From: FEN-299 sp963727765
GTDB lineage: Bacteria; Acidobacteriota; Vicinamibacteria; Vicinamibacterales; Fen-181
NCBI GenBank assembly: GCA_963727765.1
Contig: CAVSGZ010000012.1
Span: 1-64,000, forward strand
Length of the DNA stretch: 64,000 nucleotides
Reading direction: 5' to 3'
Position 1 is the stretch's first letter. The number at the start of each line of letters is the position of its first letter. The translations under genes were made by a program, and so were the position numbers. Shown here in pieces: positions 22,801-30,989 of the stretch. A model generated the notes under the pieces. That model ran no database searches, had not been told where the DNA came from, and saw nothing but the letters and a program-made list of their open reading frames with translations.

Positions 22801-23038
22801 TCTCGAGTTCGACGACGGTCCACTCGCGATCGACAGGGATGTCGGTGTAGCCGTCGAACCGAAAGTACGGATAGATGCGGCCCATCTGCGGGATCGGGTT
22901 CGGGTCCGAGAACGGGTAGGTCCGGAAGACCTTGCGGTATTCCCGAACTGTGGCCTTTCCGCCCGCGGCAGACGCCGCAACGGCCGACGCCATCATCAGA
23001 AGGGCCGCCACCCACGCCGCGCGTCGCCAGGTCATCAT
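19870..23038 (-). CDS. DUF5107 plus TPR secreted protein, one frameshift
   Basis: A signal peptide (MMTWRRAAWVAALLMMASAV) leads into a DUF5107 beta-rich region (YPYFRFDGYTDIPVDREW, LPEIGGKIWSAVEKSTGRSF) of the galactose-mutarotase-like kind. TPR-like helices follow from about residue 500 (YTQAQASLEACLKKDPNYLP) to the end. An extra base near 21448 breaks the frame; the protein continues as EGAWAYARRALAIDTYDPAS in the other frame to TGA at 19870. About 1,055 residues in total agrees with the family. It probably recognises or processes carbohydrate, with TPRs for assembly; no catalytic residue can be assigned. It heads the operon with M28/PA and the glycosyltransferase. Confidence 0.82.
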
Positions 23039-23047
23039 AGTGGGGGC

Positions 23048-23053
23048 ATTCTA
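23048..23053 (-). promoter_or_regulatory. Candidate -10 box giving a very short leader for the DUF5107 gene
   Basis: The minus strand reads TAGAAT, nine bases before the first ATG (23038). No Shine-Dalgarno is visible, so the transcript may be leaderless or nearly so. Confidence 0.35.
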
Positions 23054-23117
23054 TCTTGGAAGCCGCCGCTTGACGCCGGCACGCCCCGCGATGAAACATC
23101 GTCCCGACAGGAGGCGC

Positions 23118-23336
23118 ATGCATACGAGGCTCGCGTTCGCCGTGGCCGTGATTCCCATGCTGGTGCTGGTGGTCGGGCTGCCGTTCGCCAACCGCGTCGA
23201 ACCGGTCGTCCTGGGGCTGCCCTTCCTCCTGCTGTGGATCGTCGGCTGGGTGATCCTGACGCCTCTCTTCCTCGGGGCGGCGTACCTGCTGGTTCACGGC
23301 GGGAACGAGCATCCGCCCGAGGGAGACCGGCTGTGA
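23118..23336 (+). CDS. DUF3311 small membrane protein, symporter partner
   Basis: A 72-residue protein with two membrane segments (LAFAVAVIPMLVLVVGLPFA and LPFLLLWIVGWVILTPLFLG), matching DUF3311. ATG 23118 has AGGAGG five bases upstream. Its stop overlaps the symporter GTG by four bases. Small DUF proteins of this kind are encoded just before SSS-family symporters in many bacteria and are thought to assist them. Confidence 0.8.
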   Translation: MHTRLAFAVAVIPMLVLVVGLPFANRVEPVVLGLPFLLLWIVGWVILTPLFLGAAYLLVHGGNEHPPEGDRL

Positions 23337-24781
23337 CCGTCCCCCTCCTGGTCATCCTCGCCTTCATCGTCGTCTCGGCCATCGTCGGCGTCATCGGTCG
23401 CGGCCGTGGCGAGATGAGCCTCGAGCGCTGGAGCGTCGGCGGCCGCCGGTTCGGCGTGCTTCTCGTCTGGCTGCTGATGGCCGGCGAGATCTACACGACT
23501 TTCACGTTTCTCGGCGCGAGCGGCTGGGCGTACTCGCGCGGGGCGCCGGCCTTCTACATCCTCGTCTACGGCACGCTCGGCTACACCATCTCGTTCTTCC
23601 TGCTGCCGCCGATCTGGCGGATGGCCAAGCGGCGCGGCCTGCACACGCAGCCCGACTTCTTCCTGGCGCGCTACGACAGCCCGGCGCTGGCCGGCGTCGT
23701 CGCACTGGTCGGCGTCGTGTCGATCGTGCCCTACCTCCAACTGCAGCTGGCCGGCCTCGGGATGATCGTCGAGATCGCGAGCGGCGGCGCGTTCTCGTCG
23801 ACCTCGGCGATCCTGATCGCGTTCGCGCTGACCTGCCTGTTCGTCTACACGAGCGGCCTCAAAGGCATCGCCTGGGTCGCGATCATCAAGGACATCTCGA
23901 TGATCGCCGCGGTCGTGGTGATCGGGTTCGGCCTGCCGTCGATGTACTTCGGCGGGATCGGCCGCATGATGGACGCGCTCGTCCACCAGCACCCGGCGCA
24001 CGTGGTCTTCCCCGGCAGCACGACGACGATGGGCGTGCGGTGGGTCATCAGCACGATCCTGCTCACCGGGCTCGGGTTCTACTGCTGGCCGCACATGTTC
24101 GCGTCGGCGTTCTCCGCCAAGGACGACCGCACCATCCGGCGCAACGCGGTGATCATGCCGCTCTACCAGCTGCCGATCCTGCTGATCCTGTTTGTCGGCT
24201 TCACGGCGCTGCTCGCGATCCCGGGCCTCAAGAACCCGGACACGGCGCTGCTGGCGCTCGTCACGCGCAGCTACCCGGCGTGGTTCGCGGGGTTTGTCGG
24301 CGGTGCCGGCGCGGTGACCGCCATGGTGCCGGCGTCGATGCTGCTGCTGGTGGCCGCGACGCTGACGGCCAAGAACATCTACCGGCCGCTCGTCGGGCGA
24401 GAGGTCGGCAACGACGAGCTGATGCGCGCCTCGCGCGGCTTCATGGTCGTCATCGCGCTGGCGGCGCTCGCGCTGGCACTATGGTCGCCGAAGGAACTGG
24501 TCAACCTGCTAATCTTCGGTTACGACGGCGTCGCGCAGTTTTTCCCCGGCATCGCGCTGGGGGTCTTCGCCCCTCGCGTCCGGGCGCGCCACATCATGGC
24601 GGGCCTGGTGACCGGCGAGATCGTGGTCGTGAGCCTCATCTGGAGCAGCCACGACCCGTTCCTGGGCATGAACGCCGGCTTCGTCGGCCTGGCCGTCAAC
24701 GCGGCCGTGACGATGGCGGCGATGGCGATTCTGCCCGTTCGCGAAGACGGCAACACGGTCCGCGAGGACGCGGGCCTCTGA
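23333..24781 (+). CDS. Sodium:solute symporter (SSS family)
   Basis: The 482-residue protein has about 13 membrane helices with the family's early motif (YSRGAPAFYILVYGTLGYTI), the sodium-site region SIVPYLQLQLAGLGMIVEIA and the late segment GVAQFFPGIALGVF. GTG 23333 overlaps the DUF3311 stop. It probably imports an organic solute with sodium. The downstream M20 hydrolase and proline-racemase-family enzyme suggest an amino-acid derivative, but the substrate cannot be read from sequence. Confidence 0.88.
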   Translation: MTVPLLVILAFIVVSAIVGVIGRGRGEMSLERWSVGGRRFGVLLVWLLMAGEIYTTFTFLGASGWAYSRGAPAFYILVYGTLGYTISFFLLPPIWRMAKRRGLHTQPDFFLARYDSPALAGVVALVGVVSIVPYLQLQLAGLGMIVEIASGGAFSSTSAILIAFALTCLFVYTSGLKGIAWVAIIKDISMIAAVVVIGFGLPSMYFGGIGRMMDALVHQHPAHVVFPGSTTTMGVRWVISTILLTGLGFYCWPHMFASAFSAKDDRTIRRNAVIMPLYQLPILLILFVGFTALLAIPGLKNPDTALLALVTRSYPAWFAGFVGGAGAVTAMVPASMLLLVAATLTAKNIYRPLVGREVGNDELMRASRGFMVVIALAALALALWSPKELVNLLIFGYDGVAQFFPGIALGVFAPRVRARHIMAGLVTGEIVVVSLIWSSHDPFLGMNAGFVGLAVNAAVTMAAMAILPVREDGNTVREDAGL

Positions 24782-24804
24782 CGATTATTCCTGGAGGATG
24801 AGTC

Positions 24805-25968
24805 ATGGGAAAAGTGGCAACCGAGGTTGAAGCACTGGCCGGCTCGCTGGTCGAGTGGCGGCGCGACTTTCACCGGCATCCCGAGCTGGGATACGAAGAG
24901 CGCAGGACGCAGCAGGTCGTGCGGGCGTTTCTCGAGTCGCTTGGCCTCGAGGTCAAGACGTGCGCCAAGACCGGTCTGCGCGGCCTGCTCCGCGGCGGAC
25001 AGCCCGGGCGAACCGTTGCGCTGCGCGCCGACATGGACGCGCTGCCCGTGGCCGAGATCGCCAGCCACGACTACCAGTCGCAGAACGCCGGCGTCATGCA
25101 CGCCTGCGGCCATGACGGCCACATGGCGATCCTCATGGGCACCGCGCGCCTGCTGGCCGCGCGACGCGACACGCTGCCCGGCAACGTCGTCTTCCTGTTC
25201 CAGCCGTCGGAGGAGAACCCGCCCGGAGGCGCGCCGCTGATGATCGAAGAGGGCGCGCTCGATGGCGTCGACTCGATCTTCGGCCTGCACCTCTGGCAGC
25301 CGCTTCCCACCGGCGTCGTCGGCCTCAAGGCCGGTGCCTGCATGGCCCAGGCCGACGAGTTCGAGATCACCATCCACGGCCGCGGCGGCCATGCCTCGCA
25401 GCCCGAGGCCACCGTCGACCCGGTCGTCGTGGCCTCCTACTTCGTCGTCGCGGCGCAGACCATCGTCAGCCGCTTCACGACTCCCATGCAGCCCGCCGTC
25501 GTGTCGATCACGACCATCCACGGCGGGCGGGTCCACAACATCATCCCGGACACCGTGACCATGACGGGAACCGTTCGCACGCTCGACCTCGACACCCAGC
25601 GCGCGATCAAGCAGCGGCTTGGCGAGGTGTGCGACGCGACGTGCAAGCTCTTCGGCGCGACAGCCGAATTCAAGTACGACGACGGGTATCCGCCCGTCAT
25701 CAACGACGCGGCCTCGGTGGACCTGGTAGCGCGCGTGGCGACGCGCGAGTTCGGCACCGACAGCGTGAAGATGATGCCGGCGGTCATGGGCGGCGAGGAC
25801 TTCGCCTACTTCCTGCAGAAGGTGCCCGGCGCCTTTGCGATGCTGGGCATGGGGGACAACCGGCCCTACCCGCACCACAACGCGCGGTTCGACATCGACG
25901 AGAAGGCGCTGCCGATTGGCGTGCGGCTGATGACATCGGTCGCGCTCGAGATGCTCGCGAAGAAATAG
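24805..25968 (+). CDS. M20D-family amidohydrolase (N-acyl amino acid / hippurate hydrolase type)
   Basis: An intact 387-residue metal-dependent amidohydrolase. Metal-site and catalytic motifs are visible: ALRADMDALPVAE, MHACGHDGHMAIL, FQPSEENPPGGAP, the dimerisation-domain HGRGGHASQPEATVDP, and MGGEDFAYFLQKVPGAF with PHHNARFDIDE. It hydrolyses amide bonds of N-acyl or conjugated amino acids in the cytoplasm. ATG 24805 has GGAGG about eight bases upstream. It lies 23 bases after the symporter and 19 before the racemase gene, in one operon. Confidence 0.9.
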   Translation: MGKVATEVEALAGSLVEWRRDFHRHPELGYEERRTQQVVRAFLESLGLEVKTCAKTGLRGLLRGGQPGRTVALRADMDALPVAEIASHDYQSQNAGVMHACGHDGHMAILMGTARLLAARRDTLPGNVVFLFQPSEENPPGGAPLMIEEGALDGVDSIFGLHLWQPLPTGVVGLKAGACMAQADEFEITIHGRGGHASQPEATVDPVVVASYFVVAAQTIVSRFTTPMQPAVVSITTIHGGRVHNIIPDTVTMTGTVRTLDLDTQRAIKQRLGEVCDATCKLFGATAEFKYDDGYPPVINDAASVDLVARVATREFGTDSVKMMPAVMGGEDFAYFLQKVPGAFAMLGMGDNRPYPHHNARFDIDEKALPIGVRLMTSVALEMLAKK

Positions 25969-25987
25969 TCGCCTTCGGAGGACTCCC

Positions 25988-27055
25988 ATGCGGCTGACCA
26001 ACATGATAACGGCCGTCGATCTCCACGCCTGCGGCGAGCCCGGGCGCGTGATTATCGGCGGCGTGCGCGACGTGCCGGGAAAGACGATGTTCGAGAAGAT
26101 GAAGCATCTCGAGCGTCACCAGGACGACCTTCGCAAGCGGATGCTGCGTGAGCCGCGCGGCTTCCCGGCGGCCAACTGCAACCTGATCCTCCCGCCGACG
26201 CGGCCCGAGGCGGACGCGGGCTTTGTCATCATGGAGCAGGTGGAATACCCGGCCATGTCGGGCAGCAACACCATCTGCGTGGCAACGGCGCTGCTCGAGA
26301 CCGGGATGGTCCCGATGCGCGAGCCGGTCACCGAGCTGGTGCTCGAGGCGCCGGCCGGCCTGGTGGGCGTGCGCGCCGAGTGCGCGAACGGCAAGGTGAC
26401 GAAGGTCACCTTCCGCAACGTGCCGGCGTTCGCGGTGCACGTGGGCCGGACCATCGAGGTGCCGCAGCTCGGGCCGGTGACCGTGGACGTCGCCTGGGGC
26501 GGGATGTTCTACGTCATCGCGGACGCGGCGCCGTTCGGCCTGAAGATCACGCCGGACGAGGGACGCGATATCGTCCGGATCGGCGAGATGATCAAGGCGG
26601 CGACGCAGGAGCAACTGCCCGTCGTCCACCCGGAGAACAACGAGATCGCCGGCGTCACCATCGCTCAGCTGTCAGGCGTACCCAGCGCGCCGGGCGCGCA
26701 CCGAAAGAACGCGGTGATCGTGTCGAGTGGCAAGCTCGATTGGAGCCGGCCGGCCACCTGGACGGGCGTGATCGACCGCTCGCCGTGCGGGACGGGCACC
26801 TGCGCCAAGATGGCGGCGCTCCACGCGCGCGGAGAGCTCGGGCTGAACCAGGACTTCAACCACGAGGGGATCCTGGGGACCATCTTCACGGGACGGCTGA
26901 TCGAGGAGACGACCGTCGGCCCCTACCGCGCGGTCGTCCCCACCATCAGCGGTCGCGCCTGGATCACCGGCTTCGCTCACTACGTCGTCGACGCCGAGGA
27001 TCCGTTCCCCGAAGGGTTCACGGTGGGAGACATCTGGGCGGGCAATATGGCGTAG
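25988..27055 (+). CDS. Proline racemase superfamily enzyme (hydroxyproline epimerase/dehydratase type)
   Basis: A 355-residue protein of the proline racemase / 4-hydroxyproline epimerase / trans-3-hydroxyproline dehydratase superfamily. The second catalytic-cysteine motif is intact (DRSPCGTGTCAKMAALHARG). At the first site the usual Met-Cys-Gly-His is replaced by MSGSNTI, so a serine stands in for the first cysteine. Family members with Ser/Cys have been associated with hydroxyproline epimerase/dehydratase activities rather than simple proline racemisation; this is from memory of the family. A metal is not needed. GGAGG precedes ATG 25988. The context favours catabolism of an imported proline derivative. 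Confidence 0.85.
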   Translation: MRLTNMITAVDLHACGEPGRVIIGGVRDVPGKTMFEKMKHLERHQDDLRKRMLREPRGFPAANCNLILPPTRPEADAGFVIMEQVEYPAMSGSNTICVATALLETGMVPMREPVTELVLEAPAGLVGVRAECANGKVTKVTFRNVPAFAVHVGRTIEVPQLGPVTVDVAWGGMFYVIADAAPFGLKITPDEGRDIVRIGEMIKAATQEQLPVVHPENNEIAGVTIAQLSGVPSAPGAHRKNAVIVSSGKLDWSRPATWTGVIDRSPCGTGTCAKMAALHARGELGLNQDFNHEGILGTIFTGRLIEETTVGPYRAVVPTISGRAWITGFAHYVVDAEDPFPEGFTVGDIWAGNMA

Positions 27056-27066
27056 CCCGCCGGGTC

Positions 27067-27372
27067 CTACTTCCACTTCTTGCCGATGCTGACCAGGTCC
27101 GCCTTCTGCAGATCCGCCGGCGTCATGGCCGGCATGAACTGCACGTCGGCGTCGAACAGCATGAACCACGGTTCGGCGTACTTTGGCATCTCCGAGACGT
27201 CGTTCATGTTCACGACCAGGAACCCGCCTCTCTTGCCGTTCATGGCACAGAAGTAGGCGGCTTCGGGCTTTGTGTCATCGAGGATCCTGCCCATCTTCGC
27301 GCCGATGCTGCCGTCGGTGACGTACTTGTCGAACTTCCCTGTCGGAAACGACACGTGGACGAGAAATCTCAT
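27067..27372 (-). CDS. Small conserved protein, DUF3303/ferredoxin-like fold
   Basis: The 101-residue protein (MRFLVHVSFPTGKFDKYVTD at the start, then FCAMNGKRGGFLVVNMND and PWFMLFDADVQFMPAMTPAD) looks like a small dimeric alpha/beta-barrel protein of the DUF3303 kind. Its function is unknown. GGAG lies about nine bases before ATG 27372. It is convergent with the racemase operon with only 11 bases between stops. Confidence 0.7.
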   Translation of the reverse strand: MRFLVHVSFPTGKFDKYVTDGSIGAKMGRILDDTKPEAAYFCAMNGKRGGFLVVNMNDVSEMPKYAEPWFMLFDADVQFMPAMTPADLQKADLVSIGKKWK

Positions 27373-27425
27373 GGGGGGCTCCTTTTATGGACTCAATGGG
27401 TCCACTTTACGCCCCGCCCGCAGCC

Positions 27426-27633
27426 TCAGCAAGGGGAAACTATATCGAAGACGTGCCCGAGCATCCCGTTGGACAGCACCCTTGGCGACGGCGTGTCCCT
27501 GGGCCTTTAGGTCCTGCTGAAGCCGGTGGACGCTGAGACTCCCGCCTGGATTGCGCAGACACTGACGCACCACCCAGCGCAGCACGGCCCCCTGCCACAC
27601 GCTGTAGCGTTCGACGATGGCAGTTCGATGCAC
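27426..27633 (-). pseudogene. Remnant of a DUF4143-type AAA ATPase
   Basis: The frame from 27633 encodes VERYSVWQGAVLRWVVRQCL then LSVHRLQQDLKAQGHAVAKG, a segment typical of the region after the AAA domain in DUF4143 ATPases. A one-base shift near 27470 restores the expected MLGHVFDIVSPC and then a stop. No P-loop or DUF4143 C-domain remains. It is probably a decayed fragment. The rest of 27373-27681 holds nothing else that I recognise. Confidence 0.45.
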
Positions 27634-27681
27634 CTACGGTGTCCTTCTGTCACGGACACATTGTTGGTAATCCGGCTCTAT

Positions 27682-27936
27682 ATGAAGAACACATTCAGGT
27701 TCGCCGTTCCGCGTCTCGTCCGCGACGCGAGCGGCGAGCCGAGGGGCGAGCGGCAGGAGGCCGTGCAGGCGTTCGGGAGCAACTGGCCGGTGTTCACCAA
27801 CGAGCCGCTGAAGGCGATCTACTGTGCGGTGACGCGCATGACGCCGGCGGGTACGCCGGTGGGCGGCTGGTACCTGAAGGTGCTGCTGACGGTAATGGGC
27901 GGCCGGGACACCTATCGCGCGGCTCAGAATCGGTGA
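27682..27936 (+). CDS. Hypothetical protein, 84 aa
   Basis: A short frame begins MKNTFRFAVPRLVRDASGEP and ends VLLTVMGGRDTYRAAQNR. No Shine-Dalgarno is clear and no family is recognised. It may be a fragment of a larger protein or not be translated. Amino-acid composition is less Arg-biased than in shadow frames, which gives weak support. Confidence 0.25.
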   Translation: MKNTFRFAVPRLVRDASGEPRGERQEAVQAFGSNWPVFTNEPLKAIYCAVTRMTPAGTPVGGWYLKVLLTVMGGRDTYRAAQNR

Positions 27937-27965
27937 GGGCCGCCCGCAGGCGGCCCCAACCGGCC

Positions 27966-28014
27966 TCTTCGCACTTCGTACTTCCTACTTCGTACTTCCC
28001 ACTTCGTACTTCCG
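27966..28014. repeat. Short tandem repeat (acttcgt/acttcc)
   Basis: About six imperfect copies of a seven- to ten-base unit (cttcgcacttcgtacttcct and variants) lie just before the S10 peptidase stop. The unit is far too short for a CRISPR array. It looks like a microsatellite-type intergenic repeat. Confidence 0.7.
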
Positions 28015-28015
28015 A

Positions 28016-29701
28016 TTACTTTCCCGCCTCGGTTCCGCGCACGAAGCTCGCCACGTCGTCGTGGAACTGCTTCAGCACGTTCTCGTTCACGTACACCATG
28101 TGCCCCGACTCGTAGTACTTGTAGCTGATGTTCTGCTGCAGCTTCTGCGGGATGGGCAGGTGGCGCATCTCGTAGATCCCCTCGAAGAACGGCGTAGCCA
28201 GGTCGAAGTAGCCGCCGGCCAACAGCACCCGCATCCCCGGGTTCATCTTCATCGCGTAGGCCAGGTCGGGCATCACGTTGGGCGCGCCCTCGCCGAATGA
28301 GAACCGCATGCCCGGCTGTTGGTGCTTCATGTCCCACTGGAACTGCCCGTCGCCGTACAGCTCGGGCTTGTAGGTCCAGTCGCGGCCGAACCTCAGCTGG
28401 TTGCGCAGGTAGTCGTTGATCGCGGTCGTGTAGGCCGACGAGATGGCGTTCGACTGCGGGTCGTACTGCGCCGACTGGGAGAGCGGGTCGATATCCGGGC
28501 CCTGGTACCGCGTGTCGAGCCGGCCCGTCGTGACGCCCTCCGGGTCGTCCAACGTCTTGGAGAAGGCCCCGCCGTCAACTCGCAGGTCGGACTTCAGCAG
28601 GTAGGCCACCGGCAGGCCGATGTACTCGTGCAGCTTCTCGGCGATCGCCTGCCGCCGGGCATCGGGCAGCTGCGACCCCTGCAGGAGCGCCGACATGTAG
28701 TCGCCGAGCGCGAAGCTCTCGACCTCGCCGAGGAACGGTTCGAGCGCCGCGGGCTGCTTCGGCAGCTTCTTGTGGTAGAAGGCGGTGGCCGCGTAAGTCG
28801 GCAGCGCCAGCGCGTACGCCTGGTCGACGCCCGGGTTGAAGCGCGGGCCGTCAACCGAGTTGTCGAAGCTGAGGATGGCCGAGAGCAGCACGACGCCATT
28901 GAGGTCGACGTTCTGGAGCATGGCGCTGAGCACGGCCGAGCGCGGCGTGCCGTACGACTCGCCGAAGAGGTACTTGGGCGAGTTCCAGCGGTCCCACCTG
29001 GTCAGGAAGCGGCGGATGAAGCGCTCGAAGGCGTGCGCGTCTTGATCGATCCCGTAGAAGGCCTTCTCCTTGTCCTTGCCCATGACCCGGCTGAAGCCGG
29101 TGCCCGGGGCGTCGATGAAGACGAGGTCGGCGACGTCGAGCAGGCTGTATGGGTTCTCGACGATCGTGTACGGAGCCCCTTCCTTGTGCTCGGTGTCGGG
29201 GATCACCACGCGGCGCGGCCCGAACGAGCCCATGTGCAGCCACATCGTCGAGGATCCGGGCCCGCCGTTGTAGAAGAACATCACCGGCCGCGACTCCGGG
29301 GCGGCGTCCTTCTTGAAGTAGGCGGCGTAAAACACGCGCGCGGTCGCCGGGGCTTCATCGGGCTTGGCGGCCGCGGCCTGGCCCGCCTCCGAATCGGGCA
29401 GCCAGTGGCCGTCGAGGTTGAGCGCGGCGTCCACCCCGTCGGTCGATCCGACGGTGATGGTGCCGGCCACGGCACGATACGCGATCTTCTGGCCCCCCAC
29501 GGTGACCGTGTTCTCCGTGATCGAATCCGGCTGCGAGGCCGTTGTCGCGGGCTCCGCCGATTTGGCTGGCGCCGCCTTCTCGGCCGGCTTTGCCTTGTCC
29601 TGCGTGGTCGGCGGTTGCGCCGAGGCCAGGTGCGGCATGCCGACACCGAGCAGAATCGTCCCGAGGGCCACGGCCCCCAGGAACTGTCTCACCTGATGCA
29701 T
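28016..29701 (-). CDS. Secreted S10-family serine carboxypeptidase-like peptidase
   Basis: A 561-residue precursor with signal peptide (MHQVRQFLGAVALGTILLGV) and an Ala/Lys/Pro linker. The alpha/beta-hydrolase triad of S10 peptidases is visible: serine in FGESYGTPRS, aspartate in AGGYFDLATPF, histidine in YESGHMVYVN. The oxyanion region is MFFYNGGPGSSTMW. The protein likely trims C-terminal residues of peptides in the periplasm. ATG 29701 has GGAG eight bases upstream; an in-frame extension to 30058 lacks family similarity and is rejected. The gene stands alone. Confidence 0.9.
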   Translation of the reverse strand: MHQVRQFLGAVALGTILLGVGMPHLASAQPPTTQDKAKPAEKAAPAKSAEPATTASQPDSITENTVTVGGQKIAYRAVAGTITVGSTDGVDAALNLDGHWLPDSEAGQAAAAKPDEAPATARVFYAAYFKKDAAPESRPVMFFYNGGPGSSTMWLHMGSFGPRRVVIPDTEHKEGAPYTIVENPYSLLDVADLVFIDAPGTGFSRVMGKDKEKAFYGIDQDAHAFERFIRRFLTRWDRWNSPKYLFGESYGTPRSAVLSAMLQNVDLNGVVLLSAILSFDNSVDGPRFNPGVDQAYALALPTYAATAFYHKKLPKQPAALEPFLGEVESFALGDYMSALLQGSQLPDARRQAIAEKLHEYIGLPVAYLLKSDLRVDGGAFSKTLDDPEGVTTGRLDTRYQGPDIDPLSQSAQYDPQSNAISSAYTTAINDYLRNQLRFGRDWTYKPELYGDGQFQWDMKHQQPGMRFSFGEGAPNVMPDLAYAMKMNPGMRVLLAGGYFDLATPFFEGIYEMRHLPIPQKLQQNISYKYYESGHMVYVNENVLKQFHDDVASFVRGTEAGK

Positions 29702-30129
29702 GGCGTTCTCTCCTTGTGCCGGACGCGCGGCGACCGCTCGCGAGCAGGACGACGTGATGTCCGGCACGCTGCCGCTCGACGCGCATCCAAGCCGGGGCAA
29801 CCAGGCAGAAGACCCAGCGCCCCGCTCCTTGTTATAAGACGTATCAGCAGTGGAGGACAACCCAGGGAAGCGCAAGGTCTGAGCGGAATGCGCCAGGCTG
29901 CACTGATTGACCCTCCGCCCGAGACTCTGCGCCACGGCCGTCAAGGCCGGATACGCCAGGCTGCCGTAGTTGCGGTCCCGTGCAGTGCGCACGGCAGCGT
30001 CGTCCGCCGAGATCCGAGCACTCACGGGTGACGTGTCGCCGCTCTGCGCGGTGCACATCTGTCGTCGGTTTCTCCCGCTCTTGAAACAAAATGTGCATCA
30101 ACGACACGCAGGTCAGTGCGTCTCGGCTT
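29702..30129. other. Gene-free region upstream of the S10 gene and the nucleotidyltransferase
   Basis: About 430 bases between divergent genes. It contains open minus-strand frames with no recognisable protein and no clear repeat. I see only the candidate promoter for the nucleotidyltransferase at its right end. The length leaves room for regulatory sites. Confidence 0.5.
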
Positions 30130-30135
30130 TATACT
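30130..30135 (+). promoter_or_regulatory. Candidate -10 box (TATACT) for the nucleotidyltransferase
   Basis: TATACT lies only eight bases before ATG 30144. If real, the mRNA would be leaderless or almost so. No convincing -35 is seen. Confidence 0.35.
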
Positions 30136-30143
30136 GACAGGCA

Positions 30144-30611
30144 ATGGACGCGAAGCCCTTTCTCGTCGCGATCGGACGCGCGCTGAAGGATGCCGGCCTC
30201 GAGGCCGTCCTGATTGGAAATGCGGGCGCCGCGCTCCAAGGTGCTCCGGTCACGACGGTTGATTTCGACTTCCTGTTTCGCAAGACGCCTCGCACCCTGG
30301 CGAAGCTGAAGGTGTTTGCTGCGGCCCTCAACGCGACCGTGCTCCGGCCGTACTACCCGGCGTCGGATCTCTACCGCGTCGTGCGCGACGATGACGGCCT
30401 GCAGGTAGACTTCATGGCGATCGTCCACGGCCTGCGCTCGTACGAGGGGGTGCGCGCGCGGGCCACGATCGTGTCGGTCGAAGGCGTGCCAATCAGCGTT
30501 GCGGCGCTGGCTGACATCGTGAAGAGTAAACGGGCGGCCGGCCGGCCACGCGACAAGGCCGTGCTGGAGATCCTGGAGAAGGCACTTGAAGAAGCGAACC
30601 GGTCGAAGTGA
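30144..30611 (+). CDS. Nucleotidyltransferase-fold protein (AbiEii/MNT-like)
   Basis: The 155-residue protein begins with a helix and the segment EAVLIGNAGAALQGAPVTTV, followed by DFDF, the acidic pair of nucleotidyltransferase-fold proteins. A further aspartate occurs in LQVDFMAIV. This layout is that of small nucleotidyltransferase-like proteins found in AbiE-type or MNT/HEPN-like pairs. The C-terminal SVAALADIVKSKRAAGRPRD matches the usual helix and KxxxxRxKD-type end of AbiEii-like proteins. The stop lies inside the next small gene (26-base overlap). It could be the toxin of a toxin-antitoxin pair; this is inference. Confidence 0.7.
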   Translation: MDAKPFLVAIGRALKDAGLEAVLIGNAGAALQGAPVTTVDFDFLFRKTPRTLAKLKVFAAALNATVLRPYYPASDLYRVVRDDDGLQVDFMAIVHGLRSYEGVRARATIVSVEGVPISVAALADIVKSKRAAGRPRDKAVLEILEKALEEANRSK

Positions 30612-30744
30612 CAAGCTGGCGGCGCTCACGAAAGAGAGCGAGGCGAACCTGCGCGAGATGATCCGCCGGTGGCAGGCGCTCCCGCCCGAACGCCGCACGC
30701 ATTTCCTGCGCAAGCGGGTCGCGATTCACGCGACGGCTGCGTGA
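30586..30744 (+). CDS. Small 52-aa protein overlapping the nucleotidyltransferase
   Basis: A TTG at 30586 preceded by GGAGAAGG opens a frame that reads KKRTGRSDKLAALTKESEAN then LREMIRRWQALPPERRTHFL and ends in TGA 30742-30744. It is basic and helical, with good hydrophobic spacing, unlike random GC-rich frames. The 26-base overlap suggests translational coupling. No family is recognised; it could be the antitoxin-like or DNA-binding partner of the nucleotidyltransferase. Confidence 0.5.
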   Translation: MKKRTGRSDKLAALTKESEANLREMIRRWQALPPERRTHFLRKRVAIHATAA

Positions 30745-30755
30745 GCCTCGAGCCC

Positions 30756-30828
30756 TGCCCGCCTTCGCCCTGTGGGCTTCGGCGGGTCCGCCATAGCCCG
30801 TTCGACTCGCGCGCGGGCGACGGCGGAA
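30756..30828. repeat. cccgcc/ggcggg inverted repeats
   Basis: Two imperfect palindromes (cccgccttcgccc ... cttcggcggg and tccgccatagcccg ... cgggcgacggcgga) lie in tandem. They match the class seen at 97-137 and inside the biotin carrier gene. A gagcctcgagccctg word precedes them. Confidence 0.65.
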
Positions 30829-30845
30829 GCCCCGAGCCTTCCGGT

Positions 30846-30853
30846 GCTACAAT
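30846..30853 (+). promoter_or_regulatory. Extended -10 promoter of a truncated kinase
   Basis: tgctacaat fits an extended -10 (TGnTACAAT), with TACAAT at 30848-30853 exactly 15 bases before ATG 30869. The same sequence, gagccttccggtgctacaat, occurs at 52252-52271, and a TATAAT lies at the same distance in front of kinase K5. Confidence 0.5.
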
Positions 30854-30868
30854 GCCCGCGGTCCAGCT

Positions 30869-30933
30869 ATGCCCCTCTCGATCGGCGCCCGACTGGGCCC
30901 GTACGAGGCACTCTCCGCCATCGGGGCCGGCGG
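30869..30933 (+). pseudogene. Truncated 5' end of a Ser/Thr kinase gene (stub A)
   Basis: ATG 30869 encodes MPLSIGARLGPYEALSAIGA and breaks off inside the glycine-rich loop. It matches the start of K5 (MPLSTGARLGPYEVLSAIGA). Immediately after comes a hairpin repeat beginning gagaggctccgctttg. Confidence 0.75.
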
Positions 30934-30985
30934 GAGAGGCTCCGCTTTGGAGTTGGCCGAGCGTTCGCCAGCGAAGGCTAACTCC
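30934..30985. repeat. REP-like hairpin fused to kinase stub A
   Basis: gagaggctccgctttg (30934-30949) is followed by an inverted repeat with arms ggagttggcc and ggctaactcc around gagcgttcgccagcgaa. The first 16 bases recur exactly at 52325-52340, also fused to a kinase stub. Confidence 0.75.
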
Positions 30986-30989
30986 TATG

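Noticed and set aside
27966..28014. CRISPR-like array
   Set aside because: The repeat unit is only seven to ten bases without spacers, and no cas gene is present.
29702..30058. N-terminal extension of the S10 peptidase
   Set aside because: The signal peptide and Shine-Dalgarno start at 29701; the extension would bury the signal peptide and has no family match.
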